Part shown: positions 7,568-16,938 of the stretch, in pieces
Layout of the letters: every line of letters begins with the position of its first letter
Position numbering within the stretch: the stretch's first letter is position 1
From: an uncultured Saprospiraceae bacterium
GTDB lineage: Bacteria > Bacteroidota > Bacteroidia > Chitinophagales > Saprospiraceae
Reading direction: 5' to 3'
NCBI GenBank assembly: GCA_938003955.1
Contig: CALKXE010000039.1
Span: 1-60,135, forward strand
DNA length: 60,135 bases
The notes under the pieces: model-generated
The model's input: only the letters and a program-made list of their open reading frames with translations
The model's database searches: none
Told to the model about the DNA's origin: nothing
Program-made: the position numbers and the translations under genes

Positions 7568-9361
7568 CTATTCTTCTCTAATGATTCTAATAATATCTTC
7601 ACCATATTGCTTTAGTTTTGCATCTCCAATCCCACTTATCTGGAGTAATTCCATATCCGTCTTAGGCTTTGCACTAGAGATTTCTTCTAACACACTGTTT
7701 TTAAATATCACATAAGGCGGTACACTTTTATCTCTTGCAAGTGCTAATCTCCAGGCTTTCAATCTACCAAATAATGAATCGTCCACAATAATGTTAGTTG
7801 CAGCACGCTTCTTTTTTACTTTTACCTTCTTCTCCGTTGGTACAAAATCAGCTAGTTTTATCTTTTTTTCTCCCTTGAGTACAGCTGTTGATAGTGGTGT
7901 CCAAATAAGGCACGAACCTCTCGAATAATCAACTCCTACAATACCCTTATTGATCATTTGAATGATATAGTTTTTCCAAGTTAGTCGATTAATCTCTCTT
8001 CCGGCGCCAAAAGTTTTAATCTGGTCAAATCCTCGGTTTCTAATTTCGGCCTTGTGAGATCCTCTTAAAATATCTATTATCATTTCTATTCCTACAGATT
8101 GACCACATCTGTAAATAGCTGAAAGTACTTTTTGTGCATTGATTGATCCATCTTTTTTGAGCGGCGGATTGAGACAGTTATCACAGTGTCCGCAGCCTTC
8201 AGTTCTATATTCTCCGAAGTAGGACAGAATTCCATTTGTTCGACAATCCGTAGTTGAAGCAAATTCCCACATTCGCTCCAGTTTTTCATACTGTACACGT
8301 TTGAACTCCTCCTTTCCTTCACTGCCATCAACAAATCTCTTCAGCATCAGAAAATCACCCCAACTGGCGAACATGTGAGCCACCGATTCTTCTCCATCCC
8401 TACCCGCTCTACCAATCTCCTGATAATATGCTTCCATATTCTTGGGCATACTATAATGTATCACAAAACGGATATTCGGTTTATCTATACCCATCCCAAA
8501 AGCGACAGTAGCGCAGATAATTTTTATTTCATCACTTTGAAACTCTCTTTGTACCCGATATCTAGATTCAGCATCCATCCCTGCGTGGTAGTGCTTAGCA
8601 TTGAGCCCCATCATATTCAGCTTAGAGGCTACTTTTTCGGTATCTTTTCTACTAAGACAATAGATTATTCCTGAATCCCCTGTGTGTTCTCTGAGTATAT
8701 GAGCAATTTGATCTAATCTTTTTTGTGCCGGGTGAGCATGCGTAGTTATGTTTTTACGCTCGAACGAACTGAGAAATTTTCTTGGCTCTCGTAATTCTAA
8801 TTGTCTACTAATGTCTTCTTGTGTTGCAGAATCCGCCGTCGCCGTTAGTGCAATAAATGCAGACTTAGGAAAGACATTTCTCAGTCTCGCCAATTTGGTA
8901 TAATCTGGTCGAAAGTCATTTCCCCAAACAGAAACACAATGAGCTTCATCTATTGCAATCAATCCAATATTAAGCGTACTCAGGTACCTTTGGGTCATCT
9001 CACTATTTATCTTTTCTGGAGATAGATAGAGAATTTTAGTTTCACCATTGTTCAGCTTGCGTTCTATCTCTTGTATTTCTCCTGGAGGGACATTGCTATG
9101 AATAGTTGCCGCTTCCACTCCTACTTCTTGCAGATTTATTACTTGATCATTCATTAGAGCAATCAAAGGTGACACCACTATCGTAATACCATCGGATGCT
9201 AATGCCGGGATCTGATAACAAATCGATTTTCCCCCACCAGTAGGCATAATGACCAATGCATCCTTGCCCCCCATCACGTGGTTGATTATTTCTTCTTGTG
9301 GTTCTCTGAAAGTGTCATAACCGAAAGTTGATTTTAATATTTGGTGGATAGTTGGCTTCAT
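7568..9361 (-). CDS. recQ: ATP-dependent DNA helicase RecQ
   Basis: A 597-residue 3-prime to 5-prime superfamily 2 helicase for recombination and fork repair. Motifs: Walker A MPTGGGKS (39-46), DEAH box (138-141), motif III SAFIALTATA, and motif VI QEIGRAGRDG. A zinc-binding RecQ-C-terminal region carries CRTNGILSYFGE and CGHCDNC, and an HRDC domain fills the last 75 residues (SLFGRLKAWRLALARDKSVP). The aromatic loop reads SVWGNDF where most RecQ have SQWGHDF, a variant of the element that couples DNA binding to ATP hydrolysis. It is convergent with the VanY-like gene (43 bases between stops). Confidence 0.96.
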   Translation of the reverse strand: MKPTIHQILKSTFGYDTFREPQEEIINHVMGGKDALVIMPTGGGKSICYQIPALASDGITIVVSPLIALMNDQVINLQEVGVEAATIHSNVPPGEIQEIERKLNNGETKILYLSPEKINSEMTQRYLSTLNIGLIAIDEAHCVSVWGNDFRPDYTKLARLRNVFPKSAFIALTATADSATQEDISRQLELREPRKFLSSFERKNITTHAHPAQKRLDQIAHILREHTGDSGIIYCLSRKDTEKVASKLNMMGLNAKHYHAGMDAESRYRVQREFQSDEIKIICATVAFGMGIDKPNIRFVIHYSMPKNMEAYYQEIGRAGRDGEESVAHMFASWGDFLMLKRFVDGSEGKEEFKRVQYEKLERMWEFASTTDCRTNGILSYFGEYRTEGCGHCDNCLNPPLKKDGSINAQKVLSAIYRCGQSVGIEMIIDILRGSHKAEIRNRGFDQIKTFGAGREINRLTWKNYIIQMINKGIVGVDYSRGSCLIWTPLSTAVLKGEKKIKLADFVPTEKKVKVKKKRAATNIIVDDSLFGRLKAWRLALARDKSVPPYVIFKNSVLEEISSAKPKTDMELLQISGIGDAKLKQYGEDIIRIIREE

Positions 9362-9572
9362 GTTTTATTTCTTTTGATACACATTCTAACAAAATGTAGT
9401 GTTTACAAATAACTTCGAATACGCTACTTTTTAAAATTCAACTTACAGATAATTGCAAAGAAACTTATTTCGAATGATATGATATGATAACTGTCTTTAT
9501 AATATGTCACAAATCTATTTTAGTATTCATTAATAGTCGTTTTATACTCGGGTATAAACGGTTATATGCGGA

Positions 9573-9716
9573 TATATTTGGAATTTTACTTGACAATTTT
9601 TCACTTGCATCGTCGTAAACATCTACAATGCCCGAGCTCAGAAAGAATAATCAGTATTTATAACTTCTATTTCTTCATAAGGAAAAGAATATCCTAACTG
9701 TGCATATTTAACTTTG
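9573..9716 (+). promoter_or_regulatory. Candidate promoters in the gene-free stretch before the E1 gene
   Basis: The 538 bases between recQ (9361) and the E1 start (9900) hold two matches to the Bacteroidota -7 element TAnnTTTG: TATATTTG at 9573-9580 and TAACTTTG at 9709-9716. The second overlaps the only upstream in-frame TTG, which argues that translation starts downstream at the ATG at 9900. A short palindrome TATAC-TCGG-GTATA lies near 9543-9556. Clear -33 TTG boxes are not visible at the right spacing. The rest of the stretch shows nothing I recognise. Confidence 0.4.
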
Positions 9717-9899
9717 GCTAGTATTATTAACTACTTTCAACATCCAAGTGTTCGATATCTTTATGATAATTCTCGTCTTTATATACTGTCTATATATCGC
9801 AAGAAAAATGTCCAATCAAAACACTATCCACAAACAAACTATATTAAAACTCCAATCATATATGATTTGAATTATATTTGTTGTTCGATACGCAACGAA

Positions 9900-11885
9900 A
9901 TGAAAAAGACAATAAAATACGATACTGCTAATATCAGTAAAAAGAAGCAAATACAATTATATAAAGCACTTCTAAAACCTAGGTTGATAGAAGAGAAGAT
10001 GCTTATATTATTGCGACAAGGAAAAATATCAAAATGGTTTTCTGGAATCGGACAAGAAGCAATATCTGTGGGTTGTACCATGGCATTAGATTCTGATGAG
10101 AAGATATTTCCGATGCATAGAAACCTTGGAGTATTTACGACTAGGGACGTGCCTCTTAAAAGTCTATTTTGCCAGTGGCAAGGGAAGATGGCTGGATTTA
10201 CAAAAGGTCGTGATCGTTCTTTTCACTTCGGAGCACCAGATTATAATATCGTGGGTATGATCTCACACTTGGGACCACAATTATCACTTGCTGGCGGTGT
10301 CGCGCTTTCTCATAAATTGAATAAAAGAAAGAAAATATCTCTTGCCTTTACTGGAGAAGGAGGTACAAGTCAAGGAGAATTTCACGAAGCGCTCAATACT
10401 GCTGCAGTATGGAAACTTCCAGTAATATTCTGTATCGAAAATAATGGATATGGACTATCTACGCCTACCAATGAGCAATATGCTTGCAAAGATCTTGCAG
10501 ATAGAGCTATCGGTTATGGTATGAAGACTGAAATTGTAGATGGTAATAATGTGGTAGAAGTCTATGAAACTATAGACCGCATTGCGAAGAAAATAAGAAA
10601 GAACCCAGAACCATATCTCATAGAATTCAAAACGTTCAGAATGAGAGGTCATGAGGAAGCTTCAGGAACAAAATATGTCCCAAAAGAACTCATGGATACT
10701 TGGGCAAAAAAAGATCCACTTCAAAATTTTGAGAACCACCTCATCAAGAATGAAGTAATATCATCTAAGGAAGTGGAACAGTGGACAAAGGATATCAAAG
10801 CAGAAATAAACGCCGGTCTAGAGGAATCTTATGAAGAGCCAGTTGTATCTTCTTCTGAAGCAGGCGAATTAGCTGATGTTTTTGCGCCACATTCTCATGA
10901 TGATACAGCGCCATCTTCTAATGTTACTGAGATGAGATTCATCGATGCTATTACTGCGGGTCTTAACGAAAGTATGAGAAGACACGATAACCTAGTTCTA
11001 ATGGGACAGGATATCGCTGATTATGGTGGAGTATTTAAAGTGACAGACGGATTCACAAAAGAATTTGGTAAAGGTCGAGTGAGAAATACTCCTCTGTGCG
11101 AAAGCGCTATCGTGGGCGCAGCACTTGGTCTCACACTAGAGGGAGATAAAGCTATGATGGAAATGCAATTCGCAGATTTTGTTACTTGCGGATTCAATCA
11201 AATCGTGAATAATTTAGCTAAGATCCACTATAGATGGCAACATAAAGCTGATGTGGTTGTACGTATGCCAACAGGTGGTGGTATGGGTGCCGGTCCGTTT
11301 CATTCACAAAGTAATGAAGCATGGTTTACCAAAACTCCAGGTCTAAAGGTGGTATATCCATCTACTCCTGCACAAGCAAAAGGTCTATTAATAGCTGCGA
11401 TAGCTGACCCTAATCCGGTGATGTTTTTCGAGCATAAAGGTATGTACAGAAGTCTAACGGATAACGTGCCTGATGGATACTATGAATTAGAAATCGGAAA
11501 AGCCCGTACCGTAACTGAGGGCGAAGAGGTATCAATTATCACATACGGAATGGGTGTGCATTGGGCTACTGCATTGGCTGAAGAGATGAACCTTTCGGCT
11601 GATATTATCGATTTAGTTAGTCTTGCCCCTATAGATTACGCCGCTATCGATGCTTCTGTAAAAAAGACAAATCGTGTATTAATCCTTCATGAGGATACGA
11701 TGTTTGGTGGTATCGGTGGTGACATCAGTGCTTATATATCTGAACACTTATTTGAGCATTTGGATGCTCCTGTGAAGCGAGTGGCTTCTTTGGATACTCC
11801 GATTCCGTTTGATAAAGGTTTGGAACAAATCTTTTTACCGAAGGATAGGTTAAGGATTGCGGTTGATGAGCTGTTGAATTATTAG
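9900..11885 (+). CDS. 2-oxoacid (branched-chain type) dehydrogenase E1, fused alpha and beta subunits
   Basis: A 661-residue thiamine-diphosphate enzyme that decarboxylates a 2-oxo acid and passes the acyl group to an E2 lipoyl protein. Residues about 25-330 are the alpha subunit (FTGEGGTSQGEFHEALN and then IENNGYG form the GDG...NN cofactor motif). Residues about 345-660 are the beta subunit (MRFIDAITAGLNESM, GQDIADYGG, EMQFADF, PTGGGMGAGPFHSQ). The fused form is common in Bacteroidota and usually annotated as 2-oxoisovalerate dehydrogenase; pyruvate specificity cannot be excluded. The start at ATG 9900 is chosen because a longer reading begins with a TTG inside a promoter-like site. No E2 or E3 gene is adjacent. 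Confidence 0.92.
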   Translation: MKKTIKYDTANISKKKQIQLYKALLKPRLIEEKMLILLRQGKISKWFSGIGQEAISVGCTMALDSDEKIFPMHRNLGVFTTRDVPLKSLFCQWQGKMAGFTKGRDRSFHFGAPDYNIVGMISHLGPQLSLAGGVALSHKLNKRKKISLAFTGEGGTSQGEFHEALNTAAVWKLPVIFCIENNGYGLSTPTNEQYACKDLADRAIGYGMKTEIVDGNNVVEVYETIDRIAKKIRKNPEPYLIEFKTFRMRGHEEASGTKYVPKELMDTWAKKDPLQNFENHLIKNEVISSKEVEQWTKDIKAEINAGLEESYEEPVVSSSEAGELADVFAPHSHDDTAPSSNVTEMRFIDAITAGLNESMRRHDNLVLMGQDIADYGGVFKVTDGFTKEFGKGRVRNTPLCESAIVGAALGLTLEGDKAMMEMQFADFVTCGFNQIVNNLAKIHYRWQHKADVVVRMPTGGGMGAGPFHSQSNEAWFTKTPGLKVVYPSTPAQAKGLLIAAIADPNPVMFFEHKGMYRSLTDNVPDGYYELEIGKARTVTEGEEVSIITYGMGVHWATALAEEMNLSADIIDLVSLAPIDYAAIDASVKKTNRVLILHEDTMFGGIGGDISAYISEHLFEHLDAPVKRVASLDTPIPFDKGLEQIFLPKDRLRIAVDELLNY

Positions 11886-11889
11886 ACTG

Positions 11890-11946
11890 GTCGACCATTC
11901 GAGGTTCGACTTTTCGACGATTGACTATTCGAGGTTCGACTTTTTT
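11890..11946 (+). terminator. Duplicated terminator-like hairpin after the E1 gene
   Basis: Just after the stop, GTCGACC...GGTTCGAC (11890-11910) can fold with one bulge and is followed by TTTT. The segment ATTCGAGGTTCGACTTTT is then repeated (11898-11914 and 11928-11944), the second time ending in six T. A related sequence in opposite orientation occurs near 12488-12506. Confidence 0.55.
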
Positions 11947-11996
11947 AGTTAATGGAAAGCGGATAATTTTTACTTGAATCAATATTGGAACAACGT

Positions 11997-12471
11997 GCCC
12001 GAGCCATGACATGATAGTTGATGTTTGTAACATCGATTCCATACGATTATCTAAGAATACGTTGAGTTTTCCTAAACGCTTGCTAAATGTATGATACTTT
12101 TTTTTGATTCTATGAATCCTACGTGCGTTTGCTCTCCAAGCCACACTTGGATAAAAAGCATCCAAAAATCAATTATTTTAAATGAAATTTTTACTTCGAT
12201 TAATATCGAAATAAAACCATATTCAAAATTGCTTCATGCTTATTTGAGAATTGTATGTGTGCTATTGATCTATGCTAAGAATATTCTTTAAATGATATTT
12301 AGCTGTTGGATATTTTACTTCTCATAGACGCAATTCTCGCAATTTAGAATACTATTTCTTGAAAATTAAGAATATGCCAGAAAGCATGGATTGTGCCTTT
12401 ATTTTACAACCCGCCCGAGCCATGACTTGATAGTTGATCATTACAACATCGATACGATCACCTAAGAATAC
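11997..12471. repeat. Two diverged direct copies of a ~60-bp element in a 637-bp gene-free stretch
   Basis: Bases 11997-12060 and 12413-12471 share GCCCGAGCCATGAC, TGATAGTTGAT, AACATCGAT and CTAAGAATAC with small indels between. The stretch 11886-12522 between the E1 gene and lpxK has no convincing gene. A minus-strand reading frame (ending near 11725, starting near 12165) covers the first copy, but it runs into the E1 gene and resembles no family I know; at the second copy the frame is broken. It may be decayed coding DNA or a dispersed non-coding repeat. Confidence 0.7.
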
Positions 12472-12522
12472 ACCTAACTCAGCAGTCCAAAAGTCGAATG
12501 TCGAAATATCTAGCAGTCGACC

Positions 12523-13590
12523 CTAGACCTCAAATCTCAATAAAAAGTCCCTAATATCCTGGTCAAACTCCTTATTCTCACTATCGTGAAACTTCACTTG
12601 TGTCGGTAGTACAAAGATGGGAATATTCAACTCCGTCAGTTTTTTACGATGAATGTCAAGACGCATAGCGTCTTTTTCCGTAGTTAGAATTAGTTTTCTT
12701 TTTGATTCTCTGTTTTTGAATACTGTGTTTATATAATCTATATCAATTTCTGAAAATAGATGATGATCCTCGTAATTCATATGGTGCACATCCTCTACCT
12801 CTGTATATAAATAATCCAAGAGATAATTTGTATTGGCAATAGCACTTATAAGAATTACATCTAGTTCCGGATCGAGTTTTATCCGCTGTTTGTTGTTATA
12901 GAAATTATATGGGTAATCATACTCATAATAAGAGAAGTAGATTTTTTGATTTTCAGTAGGATTTATATCCTGGATTAACTTCGACTTCTCCACATAATCC
13001 AAGACTGGAGGACACTTCGTCACTATGATAATATCGGCTCTTTTATACGAAGACCTCCATTCTCTCAATCTCCCAGAAGGAAGTAGATAATCCTTGGTAA
13101 ACGGATCATCCCAAGTTGTCAATAATATATTAAGCCCTGGCGTGATTGCTCTGTGTTGAAATGCATCATCTAATAAAATAGCCTGCATATCTGGATACTT
13201 TCCAACCATTTGTGGAATAGCCAATGATCGACTCTCTCCTACAGCTACTACTATATCTTTATGTTTACGGGCGTACATAAGTGGTTCATCACCTGTAGCC
13301 AATACATTGTCAGAGGCTTTTACAAATCGAAATCCTTTTGTCTTTCTTTTATATCCACGACTGAGGGTTGCCACATTGAGATATGGCGACAATAATCGTA
13401 TAAGATACTCGATGTGAGGAGTTTTACCTGCACCACCAATAGATATATTTCCCACAGATATGACTGGAAGGCTAAACTTAGTGCTTTTCACCAACTCAGA
13501 TTCATAAAGAGCATTTCTAATCCCTATCAATAATCCGTAGATCAAGGAGAATGGTGCCATCAATATTTTTCCTAGCCAATTTTGTATCAT
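12523..13590 (-). CDS. lpxK: Tetraacyldisaccharide 4'-kinase
   Basis: Phosphorylates the 4-prime position of the lipid A disaccharide precursor at the inner face of the inner membrane. 355 residues, normal length. An N-terminal hydrophobic helix (about 5-25) anchors it. The Walker A motif lies in SVGNISIGGAGKTPH (about 45-59), followed by LSRGYKRK and later DDAFQHR, both strongly conserved in LpxK. Asp in the DDAFQHR motif takes part in catalysis in the family. It is transcribed leftward as a single gene and is divergent from mnmG. The presence of lpxK confirms a Gram-negative lipid A-making cell. Confidence 0.96.
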   Translation of the reverse strand: MIQNWLGKILMAPFSLIYGLLIGIRNALYESELVKSTKFSLPVISVGNISIGGAGKTPHIEYLIRLLSPYLNVATLSRGYKRKTKGFRFVKASDNVLATGDEPLMYARKHKDIVVAVGESRSLAIPQMVGKYPDMQAILLDDAFQHRAITPGLNILLTTWDDPFTKDYLLPSGRLREWRSSYKRADIIIVTKCPPVLDYVEKSKLIQDINPTENQKIYFSYYEYDYPYNFYNNKQRIKLDPELDVILISAIANTNYLLDYLYTEVEDVHHMNYEDHHLFSEIDIDYINTVFKNRESKRKLILTTEKDAMRLDIHRKKLTELNIPIFVLPTQVKFHDSENKEFDQDIRDFLLRFEV

Positions 13591-13779
13591 AAGGTAACTA
13601 ACCGATTTAGATCTGCTAAGTTCTAAGTTTTATTCGAATTGTGGGTTTGTTAACGATTAAGAGTGAGAAATATCGGAGGAAAGAGGCTAAAGTTGTCTGT
13701 TTATTCTAATTATTTGAATTGCTACACAAGCCAACGAATTAATCTCTTTTATATCAAAAAAAGGCAAGACGCTTAAGAA

Positions 13780-13810
13780 TTGCAAGCCATTAATATATCA
13801 TGTATATTTG
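13780..13810 (+). promoter_or_regulatory. Bacteroidota-type promoter of mnmG
   Basis: TTG at 13780-13782 and TATATTTG at 13803-13810 are 20 bases apart, matching the Bacteroidota sigma-ABfr consensus (TTG, 17-23 bases, TAnnTTTG). The start of transcription would fall near 13817, about 58 bases before the mnmG ATG. Confidence 0.65.
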
Positions 13811-13821
13811 CAACTTTTTGG

Positions 13822-13853
13822 GAGCCAACTGTTTTATACATTTGGCTCTTTTT
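13822..13853 (+). promoter_or_regulatory. Terminator-like hairpin in the mnmG leader (possible attenuator)
   Basis: GAGCCAA (13822-13828) pairs perfectly with TTGGCTC (13842-13848) across a 13-base loop and is followed by TTTTT. It lies between the promoter (13780-13810) and the ATG at 13875, so it would be transcribed first in every mnmG message. No leader peptide is evident. A regulated stop of transcription or a processed short leader RNA are both possible. Confidence 0.55.
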
Positions 13854-13874
13854 AATCTAATAGAATTTTAAATC

Positions 13875-15740
13875 ATGTTTCCAAAATACGATGTCATAGT
13901 AGTAGGTGCAGGCCATGCAGGTTGTGAAGCAGCAGTCGCTGCAGCCAATATGGGCTCTAAGGTATTACTCGCCACTATGAATATGAATACCATAGCACAG
14001 ATGTCTTGTAACCCTGCGATGGGAGGTGTGGCCAAAGGTCAGATCGTAAGAGAGATCGATGCACTCAATGGATATTCTGGTATAATTTCCGATTATAGTA
14101 TGGTACAGTTCCGTATGCTCAATAAGAGTAAAGGTCCTGCCATGTGGAGTCCTCGTACCCAAAGTGATCGTATGATGTTCGCTGCGAAGTGGAGACAAAT
14201 GTTGGAAGCAAATGAAAATATAGATTTCTGGCAGGAGATGATTACTGGGATCATCGTAAAAGACGGTAGATGCTGTGGAATCAAAACTGGTATCGGATTA
14301 GATATAGAAGGTGCTTCTGTGGTATTGACTAATGGTACATTTCTGAATGGATTGATACACATCGGAGACAAACAATTCGGTGGTGGTCGTGCAGGAGAGA
14401 GGGCATCGACAGGAATTACAGAACAACTGATGACACTAGGCTTCGAGAGTGGAAGAATGAAAACTGGTACTCCTCCAAGAGTAGATGGCCGTTCTCTAGA
14501 TTATAGTAAGATGGAGACTCAGCCTGGTGATGAAGTAATGGGACGTTTTTCATTTACAGATTCAGAAATGCCAGACAAGCAACTTCCTTGTCATATCACA
14601 TATACGAGTCCTGAGGTACATGAAGAACTGAAGACAGGTTTTGATAGGTCACCGATGTTCAATGGAAGAATCAAAGGACTAGGCCCTAGGTACTGCCCAT
14701 CGATAGAAGATAAAATAGAACGATTTTCAGATAGAGATAGACATCAGCTATTCGTAGAGCCAGAAGGGTGGAATACTTGTGAGATCTATGTAAATGGATT
14801 CTCATCATCGCTGCCTGAAGAAGTACAATATACATCACTCAGGAAAGTGGCTGGGTTTGAGAATATGAAGATGTTCCGTCCAGGATATGCAATAGAGTAT
14901 GATTTCTTTCCACCGACTCAATTAAAAATTAATTTAGAGACTAAATTGGTTAAAAACCTATTCTTCGCTGGTCAGATAAATGGAACAACAGGATACGAGG
15001 AAGCTGCCTGCCAAGGATTAATGGCCGGTGTAAATGCTCACCTTGCTATCAATGAAAAAGATCCGTTTGTACTCAAAAGATCAGATGCATACATAGGAGT
15101 TCTTATCGATGACCTGGTCAATAAAGGGACCAACGAGCCGTACAGAATGTTTACCAGTCGTGCAGAATATAGAATTCTTCTTCGTCAGGATAATGCGGAC
15201 CTTAGACTTACTCCTTTAGCGGCAGAGCTTGGAATGGTCAATATGGAAGATCGAATGAAAAGGGTGGAAGCAAAGGAAGATTATGTAAAATCAATAGATA
15301 AGTACGTAAGGTCTGCCAGTGTTACACCCGATCAACTAAATGGGTATCTAGCAAATATTAACTCTGCGGTATTAACTCAGAAAGTAAAACTTCACAGCGT
15401 ATTGATGAGGCCTAATGTATATCTTGAAGAACTTCGGCCACTATTACCAGATCTAGAGCAAGAACTAGCGAAGTATGATGGTGAAACGGTTAATCTTGCA
15501 GAAGTAGGTCTTAAGTATGAAGGCTATATCCGAAAAGAGCAGGAAATGGTGGACAAAATGAATCGGTTAGAAGAAGTTATCATCAAAAATGATTTTGAAT
15601 ACGATGCATTACAATCATTATCTGCAGAGGCTAGAGAAAAACTAAATAAAATACAACCGAGAACTATCGGACAAGCAAGTAGAATAAGTGGGGTATCTCC
15701 CTCTGATGTCTCTGTATTGTTAGTTCATATGGGAAGGTAG
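13875..15740 (+). CDS. mnmG: tRNA uridine-5-carboxymethylaminomethyl(34) synthesis enzyme MnmG (GidA)
   Basis: FAD-dependent partner of MnmE that modifies the wobble uridine (U34) of several tRNAs. 621 residues, normal length. The Rossmann FAD motif VGAGHAGCEAA is at 10-20; MNTIAQMSCNPAMGG, GTPPRVDGRSLDYS and NGTTGYEEAACQGLMAG are family signatures. The C-terminal helical domain ends with the conserved SRISGVSPSDVSVLLVHM. It has its own promoter and a leader hairpin. In several bacteria mnmG lies next to the origin; here it is about 18-19 kb from the predicted origin at 33 kb. Confidence 0.98.
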   Translation: MFPKYDVIVVGAGHAGCEAAVAAANMGSKVLLATMNMNTIAQMSCNPAMGGVAKGQIVREIDALNGYSGIISDYSMVQFRMLNKSKGPAMWSPRTQSDRMMFAAKWRQMLEANENIDFWQEMITGIIVKDGRCCGIKTGIGLDIEGASVVLTNGTFLNGLIHIGDKQFGGGRAGERASTGITEQLMTLGFESGRMKTGTPPRVDGRSLDYSKMETQPGDEVMGRFSFTDSEMPDKQLPCHITYTSPEVHEELKTGFDRSPMFNGRIKGLGPRYCPSIEDKIERFSDRDRHQLFVEPEGWNTCEIYVNGFSSSLPEEVQYTSLRKVAGFENMKMFRPGYAIEYDFFPPTQLKINLETKLVKNLFFAGQINGTTGYEEAACQGLMAGVNAHLAINEKDPFVLKRSDAYIGVLIDDLVNKGTNEPYRMFTSRAEYRILLRQDNADLRLTPLAAELGMVNMEDRMKRVEAKEDYVKSIDKYVRSASVTPDQLNGYLANINSAVLTQKVKLHSVLMRPNVYLEELRPLLPDLEQELAKYDGETVNLAEVGLKYEGYIRKEQEMVDKMNRLEEVIIKNDFEYDALQSLSAEAREKLNKIQPRTIGQASRISGVSPSDVSVLLVHMGR

Positions 15741-15892
15741 AGATATAATTACTAGCCCGCTTGAATCGTTATAATCACTTAACCGCTTTATGATCTTGAT
15801 CGTATAACTTAATTATTTGTTAGATTTTAATCTTTCTATCAATTAAGAAAGCGAAAAATATCAACCGTACGTTATCAGGTATAGTATTTTGA

Positions 15893-15900
15893 TATCTTTG
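15893..15900 (+). promoter_or_regulatory. Candidate -7 element of the outer-membrane barrel gene
   Basis: TATCTTTG fits TAnnTTTG. It overlaps the first codons of a longer possible reading of the gene, which supports the later ATG at 15970 as the true start. No clear TTG box lies at the expected distance. Confidence 0.45.
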
Positions 15901-15969
15901 CCTCCACAAAAATTGGTGCAAACGAATCACTTGTTTCAAAATGTACCATTTACCATAAAAAACAACTTA

Positions 15970-16851
15970 ATGAAGTTTATAAAATTACTTTTTATAGTCA
16001 TGTTGGCATTTACTTTTAATGCTTCTCAAGCACAGACTTTTGGTGTAAGAGCTGGATTGAATTATTCGAAATTTCTAGGTCCTACTATCACAACAGAAGA
16101 TGCTACTGAAAAATATGGATTCAGTAGTGGATTCCATTTTGGTCTATCATATGCATATGATTTTACTGATATTTTTTCCTTAAGAACAGAGTTGGTATAT
16201 ATTCAGAATGGTAGCACTCTGGAATATGATGGTGATTCTTATTATGTGATACGAGATTTAGAAAGATCAAAGACAACTGTAGAGAAAGGAACAGTTGATT
16301 ACGACCTCAATATTTCTAATGCGTACATAAGCATTCCAATAATGGCGAACTACAGAATCAGTAAAAAATGGGAAATCTTCGGTGGACCATATGTGAATAT
16401 GTTGATTGGACCAACGGGAAGAGGGAAACTAAGGTTTGAAAGTTACGATAGACCAGAAGACATAGTATTTCGTCAATCGTTAGATTTCAGTTACAACAGT
16501 GATGATGATGATCAGGTACTTGGTTCATCTCCTCTAACAAGTGATAGAATAGGAATATATGTAGATGGAGAAGTAGTAGAATTACAAAGGTTTGCTGGTG
16601 CTTATTCGAGACAAGGCGTTAAAACTGGAAATAAGTTTAACTTCCTTGATATAGGTTTGACTGCAGGTGCGCACTACTTTTTAAACAAAGGATTTTTTGT
16701 CGGTTTTCAGATCGATTATGGTTTGATAGATCTTACCAACAATGATGTTGATATCAGCTTAAAAGAAGTAAATCCTGATAATTCATTTCAATTTAGTGAT
16801 GATAAAGATTCGCACTTTGGAATCCATGCATCATTTGGATTCAGATTTTAG
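15970..16851 (+). CDS. PorT-family outer-membrane beta-barrel protein
   Basis: A 293-residue secreted protein: signal peptide residues 1-21 (KLLFIVMLAFTFNASQA, cleavage before QTFG). The mature part begins FGVRAGLNYSKF, the typical start of PorT/OmpW-like 8-strand barrels in Bacteroidota, and shows alternating hydrophobic strands with Gly and aromatic residues (SSGFHFGLSYAYDF, IGLTAGAHYFLN, FVGFQIDYGL) and ends in Phe (ASFGFRF), the outer-membrane insertion signal. Two long loops (about 85-110 and 170-210) are acidic and would face outward. Transport or structural role unknown. It is transcribed from its own promoter, separate from mnmG. Confidence 0.85.
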   Translation: MKFIKLLFIVMLAFTFNASQAQTFGVRAGLNYSKFLGPTITTEDATEKYGFSSGFHFGLSYAYDFTDIFSLRTELVYIQNGSTLEYDGDSYYVIRDLERSKTTVEKGTVDYDLNISNAYISIPIMANYRISKKWEIFGGPYVNMLIGPTGRGKLRFESYDRPEDIVFRQSLDFSYNSDDDDQVLGSSPLTSDRIGIYVDGEVVELQRFAGAYSRQGVKTGNKFNFLDIGLTAGAHYFLNKGFFVGFQIDYGLIDLTNNDVDISLKEVNPDNSFQFSDDKDSHFGIHASFGFRF

Positions 16852-16892
16852 AAATTCTAGTTATTGGAATTTTATATACTCTATCCCTGTTA

Positions 16893-16900
16893 TACATTTG
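16893..16900 (+). promoter_or_regulatory. Candidate -7 element of the Bax-inhibitor-1 gene
   Basis: TACATTTG fits TAnnTTTG and lies 39 bases before the ATG at 16939. A -33 TTG is present at 16864-16866 but with a spacing of 26 bases, longer than usual. Confidence 0.35.
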
Positions 16901-16938
16901 TATTGTCAGGTTAATACAAAATTCTAAACTTATCACAT

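Noticed and set aside
11725..12165. 146-residue minus-strand frame in the E1-lpxK gap
   Set aside because: Its 3-prime half runs through the E1 gene on the other strand and its N-terminal half overlaps the diverged repeat whose second copy breaks the frame. At best decayed coding DNA.
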